The notes beneath the pieces are model-generated. The model did no database searches, was not told the origin of the DNA, and saw only the letters and a list, made by a program, of their open reading frames with translations. This document shows, in pieces, positions 1 to 5,505 of a stretch of DNA of 8,060 nucleotides. Source of the DNA: Lachnospiraceae bacterium. GTDB taxonomy: Bacteria > Bacillota_A > Clostridia > Lachnospirales > Lachnospiraceae. The position numbers and the translations under genes are program-made. The stretch spans positions 1 to 8,060 of the forward strand of contig JAGADM010000110.1 of the NCBI GenBank assembly GCA_017613595.1. The letters are read 5' to 3'. Position 1 is the stretch's first letter; every line of letters starts with the position of its first letter.

Positions 1-18
1 AGGGTAGCTCCAGCCACA

Positions 19-51
19 TTAAAACGAAACCTGGCGCTAATCAACGCCAGG
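19..51 (-). terminator. Intrinsic terminator of the dnaD-like/dnaC/prs operon
   Basis: Read on the minus strand, CCTGGCG (revcomp of 45-51) pairs perfectly with CGCCAGG (revcomp of 30-36) across an 8-nt loop, TTGATTAG. The stem is followed by TTTCGTTTTAAT (29 down to about 18). A 7-bp GC-rich stem with a broken U-tract fits a Rho-independent terminator. It lies about 130 bases beyond the prs stop codon and is the only good terminator found downstream of the operon. On the plus strand the hairpin has no T-run after it, so it appears to be one-directional. Confidence 0.85.
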
Positions 52-180
52 CCTCGAAAGATACTTAATTATGTTTCTGCACAGTTTCTATGGGAACAAG
101 AACTCCAAAACTGTTGCACTTAGTTTGACAAATCACTGTATTAACTGTTGATTACATTTCCGTACCGGACGTCAGCAGAC
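52..180 (-). other. Long 3' untranslated region of prs, no gene seen
   Basis: This stretch lies between the prs stop and the operon terminator. No credible coding frame or tRNA is visible. It contains a 7-bp inverted repeat, ACAGTTT (81-87) with AAACTGT (108-114). The stem can be extended by two G/C pairs around a one-base bulge at 115, and encloses a 20-nt loop. The repeat is not followed by a T-run, so it is probably a 3' UTR structure rather than a terminator. Function is unknown. Confidence 0.4.
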
Positions 181-1470
181 CTATTTCTCAACGGTTTTCT
201 TTGCTGCGGTCTTCTTCGCTGCAGGCTTCTTAGCCGTCTTTGCTGCGGTCTTCTTGCCGCCTGCCTTGGCGGAAGCGGCCTTGGAGCCCTTCTTCTTGTC
301 CTTCTTGCGGTATTCTTCGAGAATCCGGTGGATACGGTCGGTCGGGTTCAGGAATTCGCTGATGGATGCATCGTGGTTCAGCGCGTCAATCAGAAGAGCG
401 ATGTACTTGCTCATGTCGGCGTTGCTGTACCATTCGCGCTGCAGAAGCTCGGGCGTCTGATAAATCAGGTTCGTTGTTACAACGCGGGTGATGAGGCCTT
501 CCTTGAATGCCTGGTCGAATTTGTCCAGACCGTTCGTGAAGAGACCGAAGGTTGCGCATACGAAGATGCGGCCGGCATTTCTCTTCTTGAGCTCTCTTGC
601 AACGTCAAGCATGCTCTCGCCGGAGGAGATCATATCGTCGATAACGATAACGTCCTTGCCCTGTACGTCGCTTCCGAGGAACTCATGGGCAACGATCGGG
701 TTACGGCCGTCAACAACCTGCGTGTAGTCGCGTCTCTTATAGAACATACCCATGTCGCAGCCGATCATGGTTGCAAAATAAACCGCACGGTTCATGGCAC
801 CTTCATCCGGGCTGATGATCATCATATGCTTGCAGTCCATCTTCAAATCCGGAACATCGCGAAGGAGAGCCTTCGTGAACTGGTAGGTCGGAGTTACGTT
901 CTCAAGGGAACGGGTCGGAATCGCGTTCTGTACTCTTGCGTCATGCGCGTCAAATGTGATGATCGAATCCACACCGAGGTTTACAAGCTCCTGCAAAGCA
1001 ACCGCGCAATCGAGGGACTCTCTTGCGGAACGCTTATGCTGGCGGCTCTCGTAAAGGAACGGCATGATAACCGTGATACGGGCTGCCTTGCCGCTCATCG
1101 CGCTGATGACACGCTTCAGATCTGCGAAATGGTCATCGGGCGACATATGATTCAGGTTGCCGCAGACCTTATAGGTCAGGCTGTAGTTGGTAACATCCAC
1201 AAGGATGTAAACATCCAGGCCGCGAATGGTTTCGTTGATAATGCATTTGGCTTCGCCGGTACCGAATCTCGGGCATTTGGCGTTGATCAGGTAGGAATCC
1301 CTCTGATAACGGTCATGATCCGGGGTGTTGGCGTATTTGGAGTCACGATTGTTTCTCCATGAGACAATCCAATCGTTGACTGCGTCTCCGATGGCCTTGC
1401 TGCTTTCCAAAGCGATGATGCCCATCGGACCGTAAGACACATGCTCGACTAACCTTTTTTCTTCCGACAT
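181..1470 (-). CDS. prs: Ribose-phosphate pyrophosphokinase (PRPP synthetase) with basic C-terminal tail
   Basis: The family transfers pyrophosphate from ATP to ribose 5-phosphate, giving PRPP for purine, pyrimidine, NAD, histidine and tryptophan synthesis in the cytosol. The product is 429 residues. Visible motifs are the ATP-side flexible loop region SRQHKRSARE (142-151), FDAHDAR (173-179, matching the canonical DLH metal/ATP motif), FYKRRDY (243-249, the canonical KRR stretch), and the PRPP-binding loop DVIVIDDMISSGES (273-286). The start at 1470 is chosen because GGAGGTC sits five bases upstream of its ATG; a longer frame to 1608 would overlap the upstream gene and has no such site. Most bacterial Prs proteins are about 315 residues. 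This one is longer in the N-terminal half and ends in a 42-residue tail (388-429) with 17 Lys, 11 Ala and only two acidic residues. It is the last gene of a three-gene operon, 43 bp after the helicase loader. The enzyme call is secure, but the role of the tail is unknown. Confidence 0.93.
   Translation of the reverse strand: MSEEKRLVEHVSYGPMGIIALESSKAIGDAVNDWIVSWRNNRDSKYANTPDHDRYQRDSYLINAKCPRFGTGEAKCIINETIRGLDVYILVDVTNYSLTYKVCGNLNHMSPDDHFADLKRVISAMSGKAARITVIMPFLYESRQHKRSARESLDCAVALQELVNLGVDSIITFDAHDARVQNAIPTRSLENVTPTYQFTKALLRDVPDLKMDCKHMMIISPDEGAMNRAVYFATMIGCDMGMFYKRRDYTQVVDGRNPIVAHEFLGSDVQGKDVIVIDDMISSGESMLDVARELKKRNAGRIFVCATFGLFTNGLDKFDQAFKEGLITRVVTTNLIYQTPELLQREWYSNADMSKYIALLIDALNHDASISEFLNPTDRIHRILEEYRKKDKKKGSKAASAKAGGKKTAAKTAKKPAAKKTAAKKTVEK
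199..255 (-). repeat. 18-bp perfect direct repeat within the prs tail
   Basis: CTTTGCTGCGGTCTTCTT occurs at 199-216 and again at 238-255, exactly 39 bp (13 codons) apart. On the coding strand both copies encode the KKTAAK unit of the lysine/alanine-rich tail, with the related element KKPAAKKTAAKK between and around them. The in-frame periodicity suggests that the tail grew by slippage or duplication. Confidence 0.8.
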
Positions 1471-1513
1471 AGTGACCTCCGTGTGGTGAATGATGTTGTG
1501 TGCAGGGCCGAAA

Positions 1514-2518
1514 TCATTCCGGACTGCCTTCAATAAACAGCTTGCGGACGCGGATATCATCGCCCAGAAGCTTGATATATTGATAATTGTTAAACAGGCG
1601 GGACGCAATCCGTTCGGAATAGCGTGCGCTGATTTCGGTCATATTGAGATTGGTGGAAATAATAATCGGCTTGCCGTGAAGCTGACGCTCTTCCATGCAG
1701 ATGAAAAGCTGGGACCAGCTGTAGGTGTTGCCGACTTCGCTGCCGAGATCGTCGATGATCAGCAGATCGCTGTCAAGGATCATATCGAAGTCGCGGACAG
1801 CCTGGCGGTTCTCGTCGCCGGTTTTAAAGCGATAGTTCTCAAAAACCTCAAAAAGCCGGAAGGCCGACATGTACAGAACCGTGTATCCGGCCACCATAAG
1901 CGCTTTCGCGATACAGTTGGAAAGGAATGTCTTTCCGACGCCGGTGGAACCGGTCAGAAGGAGATTCCGTTTATTGGTCGGAAAATTCTGAACGTAAGAG
2001 TAGGCTTTCCGGTAAGCATCGCGGGCAATCTCACGATAAGTGTCTCCGGTCGTTTCGTCAATTGCCTCGTCGGAGTAGTAACTTTCGTCAAAGGTACTGA
2101 AGTTCTCCTTCTCGAGGATTTCCTTACGCCCGGGGTCCATATAAAAACGGTCGATTACGGCCTGTTTGAAGCAATAACACATCTCTCCGTCAACAAAGCC
2201 GGTATCTTTACAGTTATCACAGCGGTAATGCATCTCAAGGACATTCTCGGGGAATCCGGCCTGACGGATCAGCTGCTTCTTCTGGGAAATGGTGAGTTCG
2301 ATCATGCGGCGGTTATTGTCGATGGCCGATTCATCACCGGAAAGAGCGAGCTTGGCGGCTTCCACAGACCCGGAAGCAATACGGTCGTCCAGTTCGGAAA
2401 GAACCGGAATAGCGGCATAGACCTTTTCCCTGCGCTGCATAAGCTCGTAGCGGTTCTGTGCCTGCTGCGCGTCATAATCGCGCAGAATCGATTCGTATTC
2501 GGCGTTGGTCAGTCCCAT
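1514..2518 (-). CDS. dnaC: DnaI/DnaC-like AAA+ helicase loader
   Basis: This 334-residue protein resembles the ATPases that load the replicative DnaB-type helicase at origins and restart sites. The N-terminal part (1-95) is helical and charged. A probable zinc-binding cluster follows, C100-x2-C103-x10-C114-x-C116, as in DnaI-type loaders. The AAA+ core shows Walker A GSTGVGKT (190-197), Walker B LLIIDDLG (252-259), sensor-1 region IIISTN (285-290) and the SERIASRLF arginine-finger block (301-309). The ATG at 2518 has AAAGGA upstream with about 8 bases of spacing. It lies 14 bp after the DnaD-like gene and 43 bp before prs on the same strand, so the three are almost surely co-transcribed. The pairing with a DnaD/DnaB-type protein matches the Firmicutes DnaD-DnaB-DnaI loading pathway. 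Phage DnaC proteins look similar, but the housekeeping neighbours argue for the chromosomal loader. Confidence 0.9.
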   Translation of the reverse strand: MGLTNAEYESILRDYDAQQAQNRYELMQRREKVYAAIPVLSELDDRIASGSVEAAKLALSGDESAIDNNRRMIELTISQKKQLIRQAGFPENVLEMHYRCDNCKDTGFVDGEMCYCFKQAVIDRFYMDPGRKEILEKENFSTFDESYYSDEAIDETTGDTYREIARDAYRKAYSYVQNFPTNKRNLLLTGSTGVGKTFLSNCIAKALMVAGYTVLYMSAFRLFEVFENYRFKTGDENRQAVRDFDMILDSDLLIIDDLGSEVGNTYSWSQLFICMEERQLHGKPIIISTNLNMTEISARYSERIASRLFNNYQYIKLLGDDIRVRKLFIEGSPE

Positions 2519-2532
2519 GGAAGGAGTCCTTT

Positions 2533-3657
2533 CTATTTCTTGGCACGCATGCGTTTCTCAATCTCGGCCATGGCTTCGGGAGAGTAGTCACGCTGGGTGA
2601 AATTCTCGAAGCGGTTGGCTTTTGCGGGAGCGGTACGCGTTGCCGCTTTGGGTTTGTGTTTTTCATCTTCGGCCTGCTTATGAGCCTCGTCGATCTTTGC
2701 GATATCGGCATCGGTCGTTGCGCCTGCGGCATGCCAGTCCTTCAGAATGCTGTTCGCATACTGGAAGTTCGCGCCTTTTCGAAGCATGGAGCGCGAGCAG
2801 GCTTCCCGGATCAGCGGAGTCGGCATGTGCCACTCGTTCACCCAGGTGCGCAGATAACGGATCTGGGAGGCACCGAGGTTACCTTCGAGTCCGAACTCGT
2901 CGCAAACCGCGAAATAGGCTTCGCTGCGGGTAACGAGATAATTCTCCGCGTCTTCAACGCTTGCAATGCCGTCCTCATGCCAGCCGATGGCAACCTTTTC
3001 AATGTATTTCGGTGAAATCTTCTTCTTTTCAATGCACTTTTCGTACAGGAACAGGAGAAGCTCGCAGGAAAATCCGAGCGTTCCGTAAATATACAATGCC
3101 GTTTCGGTATCTTCACGGGAAAGCGGTCTTGCAAAATACTGCTCCAGTGTGGAAAGAAGGAACGGGACGTTCTCATCATCGCTCATGGAGTCGATGTCCA
3201 CCCGCGTAATGTCGCGCGTCGAGGTTTTCTTCTCGGGAGAGGCAGCGCGCGTACCGAAAGGATTGAAAACCGAACTGCTCTTGCGGGTATTCCCGGGAGC
3301 AGGAAGGGGACTTTCCGTTACGGTACTGCGGGAAGTCTCGGAAGACGGTAGAGAACCACCCGACAGATCGATCAGGTTTATGGACTCTACGGTTCCGTCA
3401 CCGGAAACGGTGTATTCGAGCAGACCCTGCTTGGTCCAGTAATCAAGCGCTTTGCGCAGAAACTTCTCGGTACAGTCAAGGAGTTCCGCAATCCCGGATA
3501 CGGAAAGCTCCGAGCGGTCGTCCAGATGGCGAAGAAGGTACAGATATACCTTTACATAGGTTCCGTTCGCATCGGCCATAAATTCGTCGATGAAACGATT
3601 CGGAACGGCCGTCATGGTAGGACGATTCGATTTTGAGATCAAGCCAATGGTACACAT
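2533..3657 (-). CDS. DnaD/DnaB-like replication initiation protein (two DnaD-type domains)
   Basis: The 374-residue protein belongs to the DnaD/DnaB superfamily, which in Firmicutes remodels origin DNA and recruits the helicase-loader complex. Residues about 20-95 look like a winged-helix domain (FIDEFMADANGTYVKVYLYL, then LSVSGIAELL and KALDYWTKQGLLEY). A Ser/Thr/Pro-rich linker follows (about 98-160). Two DnaD C-terminal-type units come next: residues 165-240 with YIEKVAIGWHEDGI (218-231), and 252-320 with YANSILKDWHAAGATT (300-315). Both carry the Y-x3-I-x3-W pattern. The C-terminus ends in NRFENFTQRDYS (348-359) and a basic helix. The ATG at 3657 is chosen because GGGGGTG lies six bases upstream and can pair with the anti-Shine-Dalgarno with one G-U pair. 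A further in-frame ATG at 3693 lies only about 14 bases past the predicted transcription start and has no such site. It is the first gene of the dnaC-prs operon. It could be named DnaB or DnaD by different pipelines, so no symbol is given. Confidence 0.88.
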   Translation of the reverse strand: MCTIGLISKSNRPTMTAVPNRFIDEFMADANGTYVKVYLYLLRHLDDRSELSVSGIAELLDCTEKFLRKALDYWTKQGLLEYTVSGDGTVESINLIDLSGGSLPSSETSRSTVTESPLPAPGNTRKSSSVFNPFGTRAASPEKKTSTRDITRVDIDSMSDDENVPFLLSTLEQYFARPLSREDTETALYIYGTLGFSCELLLFLYEKCIEKKKISPKYIEKVAIGWHEDGIASVEDAENYLVTRSEAYFAVCDEFGLEGNLGASQIRYLRTWVNEWHMPTPLIREACSRSMLRKGANFQYANSILKDWHAAGATTDADIAKIDEAHKQAEDEKHKPKAATRTAPAKANRFENFTQRDYSPEAMAEIEKRMRAKK

Positions 3658-3686
3658 GGGTAACACCCCCGGGAAACTGTGGTGAA

Positions 3687-3702
3687 GGGGCATAAGAGCC
3701 CC
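3687..3702 (-). other. Short hairpin in the dnaD-like gene leader
   Basis: In the predicted leader RNA, GGGGC (revcomp of 3698-3702) can pair with GCCCC (revcomp of 3687-3691) around a 6-nt loop. It lies between the predicted transcription start (about 3707) and the ribosome binding site. No T-run follows, so it is not a terminator. The SD itself also falls in a tiny GGGT-GTT-ACCC stem next to the start codon. A translational effect is possible but unproven. Confidence 0.35.
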
Positions 3703-3713
3703 AACGCGTCCAC

Positions 3714-3742
3714 ATTATACCCCAGGGAAAAGGGTTTGTAAA
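3714..3742 (-). promoter_or_regulatory. Sigma-A-type promoter of the dnaD-like/dnaC/prs operon
   Basis: On the minus strand there is a -35 hexamer TTTACA (revcomp of 3737-3742), a spacer of exactly 17 bases, and a perfect -10 TATAAT (revcomp of 3714-3719). Transcription should start near 3707, giving a leader of about 50 nt to the ATG at 3657. This is the best promoter in the window. The 6-bp inverted repeat at 3743-3761 abuts the -35, and the DnaA-box pair at 3779-3796 lies about 72-89 bases upstream of the predicted start. Confidence 0.85.
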
Positions 3743-3761
3743 TAGGCTAAAAGCAAGCCTA
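3743..3761. promoter_or_regulatory. Inverted repeat abutting the -35 (possible operator)
   Basis: TAGGCT (3743-3748) and AGCCTA (3756-3761) form a perfect 6-bp inverted repeat with a 7-nt centre, directly upstream of the -35 hexamer at 3737-3742. The half-sites are 13 bp apart centre to centre, which is possible for a dimeric regulator. It is too short to exclude chance, and no regulator is recognised. Confidence 0.3.
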
Positions 3762-3778
3762 AATGCGTAGAATTTGAC

Positions 3779-3796
3779 TGTTGATAAAGTGGATAA
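3779..3796 (-). promoter_or_regulatory. Abutting pair of DnaA-box-like sites (proximal pair)
   Basis: Two 9-mers abut head to tail, both oriented on the minus strand: 3779-3787 reads TTATCAACA and 3788-3796 reads TTATCCACT. Each matches the DnaA box consensus TTATCCACA at 8 of 9 positions. The pair sits upstream of the operon promoter. The 18-bp unit recurs with two differences at 3926-3943. Confidence 0.7.
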
Positions 3797-3858
3797 ATCG
3801 AGACCGTTTTCCCGGCCGGGGAGAAGCGGAAATCCAGTAAAATAAGGGCTTCCACGCA

Positions 3859-3867
3859 ATATCCACT
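3859..3867 (+). promoter_or_regulatory. Weak DnaA-box-like site
   Basis: ATATCCACT matches TTATCCACA at 7 of 9 positions (mismatches at positions 1 and 9). Alone it would not be called. It is listed because it lies inside the cluster of stronger boxes. Confidence 0.3.
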
Positions 3868-3887
3868 GGGTGTCCCGCAGGACTCGT

Positions 3888-3935
3888 AAAAAAAGTTTAT
3901 CCACAACGAATCCTGTCGAATACATTGTGGATAAA
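3888..3935 (-). terminator. Probable murC terminator whose stem is two DnaA boxes
   Basis: A perfect 11-bp inverted repeat pairs TTTATCCACAA (3896-3906) with TTGTGGATAAA (3925-3935) across an 18-nt loop. Read on the minus strand, the second arm is followed by one C and then seven T (revcomp of 3888-3894). The hairpin starts 10 bases after the murC stop, so it has the position and form of an intrinsic terminator. The stem has only 4 G/C pairs and a large loop, so termination may be partial. Confidence 0.6.
3897..3905 (+). promoter_or_regulatory. Perfect DnaA box
   Basis: TTATCCACA is identical to the consensus DnaA box on the plus strand. It faces the equally perfect box at 3926-3934 and sits next to an A-tract at 3888-3894. 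Confidence 0.75.
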
Positions 3936-3943
3936 GTGGATAG
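3926..3943 (-). promoter_or_regulatory. Abutting pair of DnaA-box-like sites (distal pair, one perfect)
   Basis: 3926-3934 is a perfect TTATCCACA on the minus strand. It abuts 3935-3943, which reads CTATCCACT (7 of 9). The 18-bp unit matches the proximal pair at 3779-3796 at 16 of 18 positions, and the two copies are 147 bp apart. The last box ends two bases before the murC stop codon. Confidence 0.7.
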
Positions 3944-3945
3944 TT

Positions 3946-5349
3946 TTACGATTTCAGAATGGAAGTGCCGATATTTACTACATTTCCGGCTCCCATAGTT
4001 ATCAACAAATCGCCGTTGACACAATTTTTTTTCAAAAATTCTTCGATTTCCGCAAATGACGGAAAATAATAAGCTTCGCGGCCCATTTTCCGCAGATCGT
4101 CAACCAGATTGCGGGAAGAAATTGCGCCGGTATCAATCTCACGCGCGGCATAGATGTCGGCAAGAACGATACAGTCGGCAATAGCCAGTGCTTCGACGAA
4201 TTCCTTGCGGAGCGCAAGCGTACGCGTAAACGTATGCGGCTGGAAGACAACCCAGATCCGCTTGTGCGGAGTGGCGAGGGCTGCGGTCAGCGTGGCGCGG
4301 ATCTCGGTCGGGTGGTGAGCGTAGTCATCCACGATCGTTACACCGTTGCGGACGCCCTTCTTCTCGAAACGGCGCTCGGTTCCGCTGAAGGCGGCCAGCG
4401 CATTACGGAAAGTCTCGACAGGAACATTATGAAGATACGCAACGGCAATTGCGGCGAGCGAGTTCGATACGTTGTGAACGCCGATCACCGAAAGCTCGAT
4501 GCGGGTTACATACTCACCGTCGCGGTACAGGTCATAGGAAGCGCAGCCGAGATCATCATAGGAGATGTTCGTCGCGGTGTAGCGGTACGGAGAATCCTTC
4601 GGGTCGGTTCCTTCGGGAAGAAGCCCGTAGGTATCGATCGTTCCGTGAAGTCCCTCAAGGAAGAGTCCGAGATTCGGAATCTCGCCGTTGATGACAAGAT
4701 GTCCGTCCGCGGGAAGCTTCTCGGCGAAAAGGTGGAACGAATGACGGATATCGTCGATATCCTTAAAGAAATCGAGATGGTCCGCGTCAATATTCAGAAT
4801 AATTTCATCGGTAGGATGAAATTTCAGAAAGCTGTTCGTATATTCACAGGCTTCAAACAGAAATTCTTCCGATCCGCCGATCCGGAGGTTGCCGCCGAGG
4901 GCAGCCATCTTGCCGCCGAGCGATACGGTGGGATCCTGCATGGCTTCCATCAGGATCATGGCGAGCATTCCGGTTGTCGTCGTCTTGCCGTGTGTGCCGG
5001 AAACGCCGATGGAAACCGGATAGGTGGCGGAAAGCTGGCCGAGCAGTTCGGCGCGGTCCATCATCGGAAGACCTTTCGCTTCAGCAGCCGCATATTCCGG
5101 GTTGTCCGCGTGAACGGCGGCCGTGTAAACGACCAGATCGATATCATCGGAAAGATTCGCGCCGGTCTGTGTATAGTATACGGTTACACCGAGACGTTCC
5201 AGCTCTTCGGTCAGGTCGGAACAGGTCCGGTCGGAGCCGCTGATTGTGAATCCGCGGGTAAGAAGCAGGTGCGCAAGACCGCTCATACTGACGCCGCCGA
5301 TTCCGATGAAATGAATATGAATCGGTTTTTCAAAATCGATTGTAAACAT
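3946..5349 (-). CDS. murC: UDP-N-acetylmuramate--L-alanine ligase
   Basis: MurC is the cytosolic ATP-dependent ligase that adds L-alanine to UDP-MurNAc, the first peptide step in peptidoglycan precursor synthesis. The product is 467 residues, near the family's usual 430-480. Visible motifs are the N-terminal UDP-binding glycine stretch HFIGIGGVSMSGLA (13-26), the ATP P-loop GTHGKTTTT (118-126), EACEYTNSF (166-174), NIDADHLDFF (187-196), DDYAHHPTEI (341-350), FQPHTFTRT (369-377) and MGAGN (452-456). Two starts are possible. The ATG at 5349 is preferred because AAAGGA lies nine bases upstream; the ATG at 5358 directly abuts that AAAGGA, leaving no spacing. The open frame runs far further upstream, but that part is antisense to glgC and not coding. 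The gene is a stand-alone unit with its own promoter near 5392-5419, divergent from glgC, and probably ends at the hairpin 3888-3935. Confidence 0.95.
   Translation of the reverse strand: MFTIDFEKPIHIHFIGIGGVSMSGLAHLLLTRGFTISGSDRTCSDLTEELERLGVTVYYTQTGANLSDDIDLVVYTAAVHADNPEYAAAEAKGLPMMDRAELLGQLSATYPVSIGVSGTHGKTTTTGMLAMILMEAMQDPTVSLGGKMAALGGNLRIGGSEEFLFEACEYTNSFLKFHPTDEIILNIDADHLDFFKDIDDIRHSFHLFAEKLPADGHLVINGEIPNLGLFLEGLHGTIDTYGLLPEGTDPKDSPYRYTATNISYDDLGCASYDLYRDGEYVTRIELSVIGVHNVSNSLAAIAVAYLHNVPVETFRNALAAFSGTERRFEKKGVRNGVTIVDDYAHHPTEIRATLTAALATPHKRIWVVFQPHTFTRTLALRKEFVEALAIADCIVLADIYAAREIDTGAISSRNLVDDLRKMGREAYYFPSFAEIEEFLKKNCVNGDLLITMGAGNVVNIGTSILKS
3999..4007 (+). promoter_or_regulatory. DnaA-box-like site inside the 3' end of murC
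   Basis: TTATCAACA matches the DnaA box at 8 of 9 positions and is the same variant as the site at 3779-3787. It lies in murC coding sequence, 56 bp from the perfect pair's outer end, and extends the cluster to about 230 bp. Coding constraint alone could explain it. Confidence 0.4.
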
Positions 5350-5391
5350 ATTTTGCATTCCTTTGTGATTTGCATCAAAAAATCCTCTTAT

Positions 5392-5419
5392 ACTATAACA
5401 TGAATTTGCGAAAATACAA
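5392..5419 (-). promoter_or_regulatory. Probable murC promoter (extended -10)
   Basis: On the minus strand TGTTATAGT gives an extended -10 (TGn plus TATAGT, revcomp of 5392-5397). A weak -35 TTGTAT (revcomp of 5414-5419) lies 16 bases upstream. Transcription would start near 5385, about 36 bases before the chosen murC ATG. The extended -10 may compensate for the poor -35. Confidence 0.55.
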
Positions 5420-5457
5420 TGTTTTATCCGAAATCTGTTCCCTTTTTTTCGCGCGTG

Positions 5458-5469
5458 TGATATTATAAT
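5458..5469 (+). promoter_or_regulatory. Probable glgCD promoter -10 region
   Basis: TATAAT is exact at 5464-5469. An overlapping alternative is TGA-TATTAT (5458-5466), an extended -10. No convincing -35 is seen; a C/T-rich tract (5440-5449) occupies that position. Transcription from about 5476 would give a leader of about 30 nt before the GTG at 5506. The missing -35 leaves room for an activator. Confidence 0.5.
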
Positions 5470-5505
5470 AGATACATTACAAATATGACAGTTAGGGGTG
5501 ATTTT

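Noticed and set aside
125..153. Exact TTGACA at 125-130 on the plus strand as a promoter antisense to prs
   Set aside because: The -10 position 17 bases downstream reads TTGATT, only 3 of 6, and no better hexamer lies at permitted spacing.
148..1362. Long plus-strand open frame opposite prs (404 codons), and similar frames opposite dnaC and glgD
   Set aside because: They mirror well-supported genes in the opposite frame, show no recognisable domain, and reflect codon bias that keeps antisense stops rare.
3691..3693. ATG at 3691-3693 as start of the DnaD-like protein
   Set aside because: It lies about 14 bases after the predicted transcription start without a ribosome binding site; the ATG at 3657 has a strong one at correct spacing.
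3811..3820. Palindrome CCCGGCCGGG, possible terminator or operator
   Set aside because: A 7-bp stem with G-U pairs around GGCC is possible, but no T-run follows on either strand and the palindrome is a short GC run that can arise by chance.
3715..3906. 63-codon minus-strand frame in the murC/dnaD-like intergenic region
   Set aside because: It contains the -10/-35 promoter and DnaA boxes, has no ribosome binding site, and its translation shows no recognisable feature.
3779..4007. Chromosomal replication origin (oriC)
   Set aside because: DnaA boxes are present, but there is no dnaA/dnaN, no clear long AT-rich unwinding element or DnaA-trio, and the region also carries an ordinary promoter and terminator. 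A regulatory or titration cluster is the safer call; genome position would decide.
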